Below, piece by piece: positions 55,264 to 64,000 of a stretch of 64,000 nt of DNA. The notes beneath the pieces were generated by a model. That model did no database searches. It worked only from the letters and a program-made list of their open reading frames with translations, and was not told where the DNA came from. The stretch's first letter is position 1; the number at the start of each line of letters is the position of its first letter. The position numbers were made by a program, and so were the translations under genes. This DNA comes from Megaustenia siamemsis (lineage: Eukaryota; Mollusca; Gastropoda; Stylommatophora; Ariophantidae), in assembly GCA_032433765.1 (NCBI GenBank), contig JAVIAB010000073.1:64374199-64438198 (forward strand). The letters are read 5' to 3'.

Positions 55264-55526
55264 TATCTATCTATTGTCCTTTCGAGCCGAAGACGGCACA
55301 TAGGGCAGAACCACAATCTCAAAAAAGAAACCTTGCGTGCCAAAATGGCACATATTGCAGAGATCACTGCTTCTAAAATCTTTGGCTGTTTCCATAACAA
55401 TACTTTTTACAATGACAGCTTGTCAAGCCATCGATCAACCTCCTTAGTCGCCTCTTACGACATGCCTGGAAGGTCACAGTGTAACTATTCTTTACTTCCC
55501 TCATAATGAGGCCTCGGTAACACATG
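55264..55526 (-). mobile_element. sRTE short element, near full-length
   Basis: Ends in the TATCTATCTATTGTCC tail at 55264 and starts near CCCATGTGTTACCGAGGCC at about 55526. Probable TSD ACTTAAAACTA / ACTTACAACTA (one mismatch). Confidence 0.88.
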
Positions 55527-56432
55527 GGAAACTTACAACTACCCACTGTGAAAAAAGCTGCATCTTTCTGGCCTAATAGAGAGCATTATTGACTTAGTGT
55601 GTAAATATAAACAGAAGGGGGAACTGAGAAGAAGAATAACATTAAAATACAAAGATCACATGATCACATCTGGTAGCAGGAGACTTCAACAGAAATCTGA
55701 AAGATGTGGATATAAGGAAACCAACCCTTGAAGTTAAGAAGTGGAAGAATGGGAAATAAGCAACAACCTAAGCCTCATGAACTCTAGAGAGGGCCTCCTC
55801 AAGCTTCTACTCAAGAAGATGGAAAACAAGCTCCCGATCTAGCACTCGCAACAGGATACATATCCAACAAAATAACCAGAATAATACAGATCTAACTTGG
55901 AGACAGTGACCACAGACCAGTCAAACTTTCAGTGGATCTTGTTCACAACCAGGAAGATGCAAATACCACTCCACCGATGGAACTACAAGAGAGCAGATTG
56001 GGAAAAGTTTGCCAAGCTCACAGATGCCTCCGTTGCACCCATTAACGCCCATCAAAAGACAGATGCCTCCGTTGCACCCATTAACGCCCATCAAAAGAAA
56101 GTAAATAATAAGATAGAGGAGTTAACAAAGGCAATAATGAGAGCTGCTAAAGAATCAATTCCTAGAGGAGCAAAAAAGAAACTATAAGCCATACTGGAGC
56201 AAGGAAATATAAAAACTAGAGGAGGAACTGAACTCTGTCAGAGAACTAGCTGAAACATCACAAAGCACACAAAAAACATAGCCTATAAAGCAGCCTTTTC
56301 CAAATACAGAAGAGAGGTTATATCAGCCAGACAGAGTTGGAAAGTCAAAACATAAAGCCTCGACCTAGATAAAAATGAACACAAACTGTGGAAACTTGCA
56401 AAAGCTTTGAACGATGAAAACAATAGCTGACC

Positions 56433-56940
56433 TCATCATCATCGAGTGCCATCTCCGCAATGAAGGTTGGCTACCATGGAGCACCATTCTGCTCTGTCTC
56501 TTGCTTTGATGATGCAGGTTGTCATAGGCTGACTTTTCCATCTTTTGATGTTACTCGTCCATGTTAGTCTTGGTCTGCCTATTTTACCTTGCATTTTCCC
56601 CTCCAAGATTACTTTTAGTAGGCTGTTGTGTCTTTTAACATGGCCCAAAAATCGCATTTGTCTTGTCTGAATTGTGTTTAGTAGTTCTCTTTTAATTTTA
56701 AGTTGTTTTAAGACTTCATCATTTGTTTTCTTTTCTTTCCGTCCACTTCTACCTATTCTTCTATATATCCACATTTCAAATGCTTCAATTTTATGTTTTG
56801 TTTTCTTGTCTAATTTCCATGTTTCTGCACCATATTGGAATGTTGAGAAGATATAACATTTTGCTATTCTTAGTTTTAGCCCTGGTGTTGTTTGTTTTGA
56901 TGTTAGTATGTTCTTCATGACATTAAAATTACTTTTTGCC
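56433..56940 (-). mobile_element. RTE-C 3' fragment with intact frame, 10-bp TSD
   Basis: The minus-strand frame is open from MAKSNFNVMKNILTSKQ to the family C-terminus (NLHCGDGTR): FEMWIYRRIGRSGRKEKKTN, MRFLGHVKRHNSLLKVILEG. It ends in GATGATGATGA. TSD ATAGCTGACC at 56423-56432 and 56941-56950. Confidence 0.95.
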
Positions 56941-57639
56941 ATAGCTGACCTACAATAACATTAGCACACAATCAGAACATCCACACAGGCCAAGGGGCAG
57001 CAAACACATGTGATAGAAACTTACAAAAACATAAGTAGGATAATAAACATTCCAAAACATCAACAGAAAGCTGCAAGAAACAAAAACCAAAACATATGCC
57101 AAGAACACTCAGACAGCCATCTTTACACCAACAGAACTAGATGTAATACACAAAGGATTAAAACTTAAAAGTTCCTGTGGAAAAGATGGAATCACCAACA
57201 TGATGCTATAAAACTGGGACAGAAAGCTAAGACTCAGCTCCTAAGGATAATAATGCTAGCTGGAAGAGAGGACAAATGGGGCCGTTTATGAAACTGTATA
57301 TCTCAATATCTACAAGACAGAATGGCCAGAGAACAAGTAAAAGGAAGAAAACTAAGTAAGAAAATCAAAACTGAACAAGGTATCCCACAAGGTGGAGTAT
57401 TATCCCCCACAATAATCTTCATAAATGACATTGTAGAGTACATTCCACCTAGAATACACTCTACAATGTACGCAGAAGACCTGGTTCCACTAATAACGAA
57501 ACATCCAAAACAAAAATAATCGAAATATGTTAAAGAAAATAAAAATGTCTATCCTGTGTGTCAGGCCGAGGTCAAACTGCTTTATAGTTGTTTCTTAATG
57601 ATGATGTTTAATATAATTTAATTTATTAATAAATTGAGT

Positions 57640-57790
57640 AAACGTTATTAGTTTTACTTACATATCCGTGTGTGTGTTTTTTTTGTTTGTTCCTGCTGAA
57701 GGCCTATTGGGCCGAAACATTGTTTAATCTGTGTCGTCCACTAATCACGTAAAGCTTCTAACATACCATTTTTTTCTATTTTTTATTTTT
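57640..57790 (+). mobile_element. Probable Penelope-like terminal fragment with hammerhead-like core
   Basis: TTCCTGCTGAAGGCCTATTG GGCCGAAACATTG (57690-57723) resembles the CTGANGA-stem-GAAA core of hammerhead ribozymes carried by Penelope-like elements, but the core is CTGAAGG rather than CTGAAGA. A related, more decayed copy lies at 14.1 kb on the minus strand. Confidence 0.4.
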
Positions 57791-58630
57791 CCTCACATTC
57801 AGCTTTACTGCAGCTTCACATTTTTATGCACTCATTTGCATTTCTTTGCCTTAACCCCAGTATGGAATCATACATAGCCTGGGCTACAGCTTCCAAATCA
57901 TAGCTTAGCAAAATTGCCAGAGCACAAAACCAGGCTGCCCGTATCATCACTGGTGCTACGAAATCTACACCGATAGAGACTCTAGAAACAGTAGCAAGCC
58001 TACAACCTTTGGAAAATAGATGAAAAACTAAAGTAATGCAACAAGCAGAGAAATACAAAAGGTTCTCTAACCACCCCATGCACCAAAGAATAACCAACTT
58101 CGGAAAAGGAAGACTAAAGAGGAGCAACTTCACAGCATTCTCCAAGAATTAACAACCGGTGATCCAGTACTGTCCCAAACAATGTCAAAACTTATATGCC
58201 CATCATGTATGACTCCCTATGGGAAATATAAAATTTCAGAACTTAAGGAAGACAACAGGAAAAAAAGACACCCAAACAGACACAGAAAGAAAGCACATAG
58301 CAGAAAAACACATAGACAACAACTACCCACAGGACTCCTGGTCTCACATATACACATTTGGCTCTGCTACAAATGGCACCAGAAATTAAGGAGGAGGTGT
58401 GTTCTAGAGGCTGAACAACCAAGAAGAGATTACCAAATCAATAGCTACTAGGAAATTCTAAAACAACTATAAAGCAGAAACTGAAGCCCTCAAAGATGCA
58501 GCAAAACTGGCTATTAATAAAAAAAATAACGTGCACAAGAAATTGGTGATACTGACCGACACACTGTCTGTATTAACAGCTCTAAAAAACCCCAGGAACA
58601 GCCAGCTAAATGATGTGTATATGTAATAAT

Positions 58631-58925
58631 ACGAAATTTGCATATTGCGAATAGCAATATTTATGTTAGAAAGTTCACAAGTTATTGATGAGCTTTTAGA
58701 TAGTGATCAATAAGATGTTCCAAGTTTTCATTTATATGATTCAGAAAGTAGTGGGGAGAATACAGGATTAAATAGAACTTGTGATTCAAATGAAGATTCA
58801 GAAATGTATATGCTTGTCATTCATGATCCAATGATCCAACATCTGTGACGATAGTGTGAAAGAATTGCTGAAGTTTTCAGATAATGCCAGCAAAAAGCTT
58901 AGAAACTTTGATGCTAATGATGCTG
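58631..58925 (+). other. Unassigned acidic coding remnant
   Basis: A plus-strand frame at about 58657-58847 reads SSQVIDELLDSDQ, then after a stop DVPSFHLYDSESSGENTG. Acidic N-termini like this occur in piggyBac-type transposases, but no catalytic motif is present. Assignment is open. Confidence 0.25.
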
Positions 58926-59510
58926 TACAAGGGCTGTTTAAAGACAATTGAGAATGAATTACTTTTTAAGTGAATGTGCCAAACTTCCCAGGTAGTTGGT
59001 TCTATCTTCATCAAAGTAGTACCACTGTACTTGTACTCACTTATTAAAATGTTCTTGCCAATGAAATTATCTCTGGTGTGCACATGACATTATGGACATG
59101 TTGCAGGGCTGCTTTGTAGAATTCAGCATTCACTATCCATCCTCTAAAGAAGTATTATGGTAAACCAGCCCATCAATGCTAAAGAACACAATCAATATGG
59201 ACTTGACAATGGTTCATTTGCCGCACCTACTTCAGGTAAGATTATGCTGTTTATCACTGGGAAGACAATGGCTTTGTTTCCAGATCATATCCATAAATCC
59301 AGTTTTCATCACCAGTGATTATGTAGGACATGAAGTTTGGACTGTTTTGGGCTTACTCATGAAGTTCTGTGCAAACTGACAAGCGACCATCCTTTTGTTT
59401 CAATAAGGGAAAGCAAGACACTAGTTTTGCTGACACCCTTGGCATAAATAAAACATCAGTCAGGACTTTAAGGGCACAAACCATTTGATATTCTGATATT
59501 CTCTGCAAAT
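58890..59510 (-). pseudogene. Mariner transposase pseudogene
   Basis: The minus strand encodes, with frameshifts and stops, MPRVSAKLVSCF, then IITGDENWIYGYDLETKPLS SQ with the first catalytic Asp region. A segment like ILIVFFSIDGLVYHNTSLED follows, then VNAEFYKAALQHVHNVM. These are consecutive mariner motifs (TGDE-W-Y-YD-ETK, D-G-V, N-YY--VL). The HDNAPAH and final Asp region is not recognisable. A dead copy, different from the one at 32.2 kb. Confidence 0.78.
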
Positions 59511-60330
59511 ATCTCTGTCAGTGCAGGTGTATGAAATCAGAATGGGCATCAGCATTGCCACAAAATTGAAGGTCTAATTGTCTTTACTGCTCACTATCCT
59601 GTTGTTACCAGTGATAAATGGACTGGATACAGTTGACATTCCAGAAAAAAGAAACATGTGAGTTGTTTTCAGACTGATCAGAATAAAGTAACAGAATGGT
59701 ATACCAAATAAACATATTCTAAAACAGCAGTTGCATGCAAACTCAAAGAAAGGCAAGAAAGTGAAAGTATAGACAGCAAAGAAACCTCAAAGACTCACTC
59801 AAGGAGTTTCTATGACACTCCAATACTGATGTAATCTTATTTGAAAACCTTGCACATGACCTCCAATTATAGTACAGTAATATCATGTCATAGACATATT
59901 AGCACTTGCTTCATCAAGAAATTCGGAATTAACAATGCACAAAGAAAATGCTGCCCAAAGAATAAAAACTAACACCCATATGACTAGCTCTGATCAATCA
60001 CATCCAAAAAGTGGCGGGGATTTTTTAATTCCAAAACTGGATTTTACAGCCACCTTTCTATACAAGTGAAATGAATTAATGAAAGTCTGAGGATGTTGCC
60101 ACCACTGACTGCAGCAGACAGTTATTATTATTATTTTTATTATTATCCTGTGATGGTGAGTAATCTAGATTTAAGAACAATCAGCAAAATATCACCCAAG
60201 TATAAATGTTAGACAAACAACAGGAAACAGCGTGAGTGATGAAATAAGTGAGTGAATATTTCACAAAATGACAGAGCTGGAGAGTACAAGAAAGAGCAAA
60301 ATATGTCAAGATTTTTAGCATTTCACTCAC
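59511..60330. other. Intron downstream of the first MSH4 exon
   Basis: AT-rich; contains a (TTA)n microsatellite near 60122-60147. No other feature recognised. Confidence 0.45.
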
Positions 60331-60454
60331 CTTTACTTTCATTAAAGTAGCGTCTTTGAACTGAAGATACTTGAACATTTGGAAAGTGTTTGACTATGAG
60401 ACTGAAAAGCTTGTTGTTGTATCCATTTTCACAAAGAGTGGTAGGAAGAATAAT
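60331..60454 (-). CDS. MSH4: MSH4 exon (first in window)
   Basis: Exon of 124 bp encoding 41 codons plus one base. The acceptor is CTTAG|ATTATT and the donor AAAG|GTGAGT. The peptide begins IILPTTLCENGYNNKLFSLI and ends QRRYFNESKG. This matches the MSH4 region in which the vertebrate protein reads TLCENG and QRKYFNETKG. It enters in phase 0 and leaves one base (G) that joins GT of the exon at 48 kb to make the glycine of the conserved NESKG-L junction. Identity rests on remembered family sequence plus continuity with the next four exons. No stops or frameshifts are present, so the exon looks functional. Confidence 0.9.
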
Positions 60455-60778
60455 CTAAGGAGAATGTACAGATGGTTAAGTTATCAAATTTAGTAAATTT
60501 GGCCAGAGAAAAAAAAATAAATTTACCTCTACAAATAACCAGAAATGCAATATTCATTAATTACACAAAGCTGTTTAGAGACAGTTATTTTCAACGTTAT
60601 TTTCAATAATATTGATCATCATCATTATTATCTAATGCTGTCTCCACATTAAAGATTGACTTTCCTCGATGCTGAAATGCGATATGAGGAAGAAAGAAGA
60701 AGATACTGTTGAATCAATGCTAGCGAAAGTATATCTTTAAACCTTTTATTGCAAGTAATATTTAGTGACAGTTTCATC
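60455..60778. other. Intron between MSH4 exon and RTE-D
   Basis: Contains a decayed RTE 3' terminus-like string near 60617-60660 (ATCATCATTATTATCTAATG CTGTCTCC). Otherwise featureless. Confidence 0.4.
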
Positions 60779-63700
60779 ATCATCATCATGTGCCATACAG
60801 GTTGGCGTAGGTGATCATGTCCCTCCACAATGTTCTATCTACAGTGCATCGTATCAGTTCTGTTGTTGACTGTTTTCCATGCCATGACACCAAGCTATCC
60901 AGTATTTTCTCTCTTTGTCGCCCGCGATATCTCTTTCCTTTTATTTTGCCAGTTGTAACCAAGTATTCCAACTTTCCTCTTCTCATGATGTGCCCAAAAA
61001 ATGTTTATTGGTTCTTTCTGATGTTTTTTAAGAGCTCCCTTTTTGTGTTGGCCTCTTTGAGCACTTCCTCATTGGTTTTTTTAGCTGTCCAGGGAACTTT
61101 CAACATTCTTCTGAGAAATCCCATCTCTGTGGCCTCTAACCGTCTTTTCATTTGTTTGTCTACTGTCCATGATTCGCTTCCATAGGTCAGAATTGGTACT
61201 ATATAGCACCGAAGAACTCTCTTTCTCATTTTTATTGACATAGATTTGTTGCATAAGATATTTTTCATTTTCTGAAATGCTATTTTGGCCTGAGCTATTC
61301 TGCTTCTTATTTCTGTGGTGCATCTCCCATCTGATATTATTGTGCCCAAGTATTTGAAACGTTGCACTTGTTTCAGATTTGTCTCGTTTATTTTTATGCT
61401 GCATGATGGTAGTGATTGTTTCTTCGATTTAACCATTACTTCTGTTTTCTTACTATTCAGACTGAGACCTTTCTTGTTGCTTTCTTTTACTATTATGTCT
61501 ATCATTTCTTGTACTTCATTCTCTGTCTCTGCTATTAAGACTGTGTCATCTGCATATCACAAATTATTTATGTTGTGACCGTTGACTTCAATTCCTTTTT
61601 TGTCTTCTATTGATCTCATAATATATTCGCTGTAAAGTGAAAAAAAATCCGGTGACAGAATACAGCCTTGTCTGACTCCTTGCTTTACATATTGGAATCG
61701 TCCTGTTTGGTTGTTAATTCGTATAGCTGTTTGTTGCCAGTACATGTTTTTTATGATTCGCAGATCCTTGCCATCAATGTTTAATTTCTCCAGCATATTT
61801 ATTATTTCCACATGCTTTACTTTGTCAAATGCTTTCGTGTAGTCTATAAAGCACATATATAGATCTTTCTTTACCTCTATAGATCTTTCTATCAGTGTTC
61901 TTAAGATGTATATTGCATTATTGGTGCCCTTTCCTTCCACAAATCCACATTGTTCCTCACTTATTTCTGGTTTTATTTTGTTCCTTACACATCTCATTAT
62001 TATTCTTAGTAATATTTTAGTCATATGGCTCATGAGACTAACAGTGCGATGGTCTTCACAATCAGTGGCTCCTGACTTCTTCGGTATGGCTACAAAGATA
62101 GATTTTAGTAGATCTTCGAGTATGTGTCCAGTGTTATATATGTCATTGAGTAATTTTGTTATGACTTGTACTCCCAGCTCTCCTAATGCATTTATCTCTT
62201 CGATTGTTATATTGTCAAGACCTGGAGCTTTGCCTCTTTTCATGCGTTGAATTGCATCCTCCACTTCACTCTGCATTATTGGTGGTCCTGTGTCTTCATT
62301 TGAATTGTTTAATTCTGGTCTTTCATCATCATAGAGTTGACTGATATATTCTGTCCATCATTTTCCATTGTCTTCTCCTGTCCCATTATTATATTTCCTT
62401 CCTTTGATTTCACACATCCTGAAACTTTGACTTCTTTTCTTCCTGTTAATTCATTTAACTGATTGTGCTTAAATTTTGAGTCTCTCTTTTGTTGTTTTTC
62501 CATTTCTTCACATTTCTGTTTTAACCATCCTTCCTTTGCTACACTGCACTTGTTTTGGATCTCTTTGTGCAATATTTTGTATGTCCGTTCTTCATGCTTA
62601 TGTTTTCTTCTTTCGTCCATTAGTTGTAATATTTCTTCTGTCAAATATTTCTTTTTGTTGATTCTTTTAGTCACTGGTATTATTTCTTTTGATGTTTGTT
62701 GAATCGATTGTTTGAGCATTTCCCACTGCTCCTGGATGTCCTGTATTTTCTCAATAGCATTATATCTATTTTGTACTATTGTGCTGTACTTATCACTCAT
62801 CTGTTTATCTACTCTTAGCATATCTAGTTCTAATTTTATATTTCTTGGTGATTTCTGTGCCTTCTGCAGTTTTATTCTTATCTTTCCAACTACTGGTACT
62901 TGGTCACTATTGCAATCTGCTCCTGGCCTTGTTTTAACAGATGTTAGCCCATTCCTGAATCTTCTCTGTACCAGTATAAAATCAATTTGATTGTGTACTT
63001 TTTGTCTGGGCTTTGCCATGTCCATAGTCCCCTAGGGTTTTGTTTGAACCAGGTGTTACCTATAACCATTTCATGTGTCTTTGCCCAATCTATCAATCTA
63101 TCCCCTCTGTCATTAGTCTCGCCAAGGCCTTGCCCCCCAGTCACATTTTGCACTTTAGCTGTTCCTACCTTTGCATTGAAATCCCCTAATACAACAGTTA
63201 TTTCTTGGGATTTACACTGTTCCATGGCCGCCTCTAGCTCCTCGTAAAAAGTTACAATGTCTTCTTCTTCGCTATTACTTGTTGGTGCATAAACTTGAAT
63301 TATGTTGATATCCATTGGTCTGCCACTCAATTTTACTAGCAGAATTCTGTCTGATACTGGCCAAAATCCTTTCACTGTTTTGCTTCTTTCTCTATCTAAC
63401 ATGATGCCTACACCTCTTTCGTGTGTGGTTCCCCCAGAGTAAATTACATTTCCACTGTCGCTGTTGTAATAATCCTGCCCCTGTCCATCTCATTTCACAT
63501 AGTCCCAAGATGTTCAATTTCATTCTCTTCATTTCTTGACTGATGTTTTCTAGTTTTCCAACCTGGAATGCTGATCTAATGTTCCAAGTTCCTATTGCTA
63601 GTGTCTCTTTATTTTTGATCTTGCATACAGTAGCATGATGACGATCGAGTGTCACCTGTAGCACATGATGCTCCCTACCGGATGATGTGGCTGTGAAATA

Positions 63701-63850
63701 CCCATTAACGTCATTTGCTGTAAATATAAAGTTGTGGTTTGTCATGATTATTCCAGGCAATATAAGAAGGTAGTTTGCCATTCCTTTCCTTCTTGGCAGT
63801 GACTGTACTAGTTGGAGATCGCAGCCATTGTCTCTATACATGAGATCCTC
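60779..63850 (-). mobile_element. RTE-D LINE, near full-length, frameshifted
   Basis: In minus-strand order: endonuclease (63841-63392: LAIGTWNIRSAFQVGKLENI, LGLCEMRWTGAG; 63402-62944: NIIQVYAPTSNSEEE, VVLGDFNAKVG, TWQSPDKKY), then 63025-62309 (HNQIDFILVQRRFRNG, ADCNSDQVPVVGKI, and the long linker with INKKKYLTEEILQLMDERRK). RT follows, 62276-61557 (KRGKAPGLDNITIEEINALG; IPKKSGATDCEDH; EEQCGFVEGKGTNNAIYILR; CFIDYTKAFDKVKHVEI; GVRQGCILSPDFFSLYSEYI). The active-site region has YADD changed (about 61545-61560), then 61505-61005 holds the tail (YGSESWTVDKQMKRRLEATE; RRMLKVPWTAKKTNEEV). It ends in ATGATGATGATGA at 60779. At least four frame breaks kill it. SDH of the endonuclease reads SDQ. Confidence 0.92.
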
Positions 63851-64000
63851 TGCCTGCCATCACGTTCTGGGGACCATAACCGGCACTACTTGTCGGCTGC
63901 TCCCACAACACCATCCACCACCTGCTCCAATGGCTTCACATAAGCCTGATAGGGGGGCTAAACGGGAAGTGACAGTTTAGCAGAAAAAAACAAACTGGTT
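63851..64000 (-). other. RTE-D 5' leader or flank
   Basis: GC-richer than its surroundings; probably the 5' UTR of the RTE-D element. The boundary lies at or beyond the window end. Confidence 0.4.

Larger units (their letters stand above)
55630..58630 (+). mobile_element. LINE F, second copy, degenerate and interrupted
   Basis: Pieces in order: endonuclease remnant (AGDFNRNLKDVDI near 55680), linker (55897-56187, with a 39-bp tandem duplication at about 56022-56095), RT (57130-57490: ELDVIHKGLKLKSS; EQGIPQGGVLSPT; YAEDLVP instead of YADDL), RT C-terminal region (57840-58350), RNase H start (58380-58620: KKLVILTDTLSVLTALKNP). It is interrupted by RTE-C (56433-56940) and by a Penelope-like end (about 57640-57790). 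At 58345-58365 it keeps the empty site of the 1.5-kb insertion. Confidence 0.8.
6460..60454 (-). other. MSH4: MSH4 gene, internal part (five exons, four introns)
   Basis: Five minus-strand blocks translate to consecutive pieces of the MutS homologue MSH4, read from high to low coordinate: IILPTTLCENG...NESKG, LQYIRHLC...[20 protein letters not shown]...[13 protein letters not shown]...ILQPPN, DEETIRLRQ...FVDIG. Each block is bounded by AG and GT, and the phases join exactly (G|GT, AA|A, G|AT, G|AT). MSH4 pairs with MSH5 in a clamp that stabilises meiotic recombination intermediates. These exons cover the middle of the protein, the connector and core/lever part before the ATPase. The N-terminal part and the Walker ATPase exons are outside the window. 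Introns are about 12.3, 17.5, 10.5 and 13.1 kb and filled with transposons. No promoter or polyadenylation signal of the gene is in view. Confidence 0.93.

Noticed and set aside
9776..60790. CATCATCATCAT strings as independent microsatellites
   Set aside because: Nearly all are the ATGATG tails of RTE-C or RTE-D in reverse orientation.
1..64000. CRISPR array, bacterial operon, or prophage
   Set aside because: No regularly spaced repeats with unique spacers; coding is spliced or retroelement-derived; animal genome.

Overview
This is an animal nuclear genome window: AT-rich, intron-rich and packed with retrotransposon debris. There are no bacterial-style operons, no rRNA or CRISPR array, and no viral genome. 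The only conserved host gene I recognise is MSH4, a meiotic MutS homologue. It lies on the minus strand and is split into at least five internal exons at about 60.4, 48.0, 30.45, 19.8 and 6.5 kb. All five have consensus splice sites, matching intron phases and collinear protein homology. The 5' end of the gene lies beyond 64 kb and the 3' end before position 1, so nearly everything else in the window is intronic. The species cannot be fixed from sequence; the repeat set (CFDP2-like RTE LINEs, Penelope-like elements, tRNA-headed SINEs, mariners) suits an invertebrate with large introns.

The introns hold several LINE families, named here for convenience. RTE-A includes one intact 980-aa ORF at 14.7-17.6 kb and at least two internally deleted derivatives. 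RTE-B lies at 3.3-5.8 kb. RTE-C and RTE-D are BovB-like, present in many copies, and end in ATGATG repeats. E and F are I/Jockey-like LINEs with a C-terminal RNase H. G and H are seen only as fragments. There are also Penelope-like (PLE) fragments with GIY-YIG or RT parts, and two decayed mariner transposases. Short non-autonomous elements comprise: SINE-1 (tRNA head, TTTAC tail); a dimeric form of SINE-1 with a second tRNA-like head; SINE-2 (different tRNA head, shared body); SINE-3; a roughly 262-bp element (sRTE) that shares the 3' end and GATA tail of RTE-A; and two unclassified repeats, R1 and R2.

Target-site duplications (TSDs) can be read directly for many insertions, so the nesting order can be reconstructed: RTE-C in RTE-B, RTE-D in RTE-D (making a large inverted repeat), RTE-C in LINE F, SINE-2 in LINE H, sRTE in a PLE, and RTE-C in a mariner. 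A 1.5-kb element of LTR-like appearance interrupts the RNase H of a LINE F copy with a 5-bp TSD, and a second LINE F copy at 58.3 kb shows the corresponding empty site. The other unexpected item is an apparently intronless, stop-containing fragment of an L1CAM/neuroglian-type immunoglobulin cell-adhesion gene at 12.3-12.85 kb, within an MSH4 intron.
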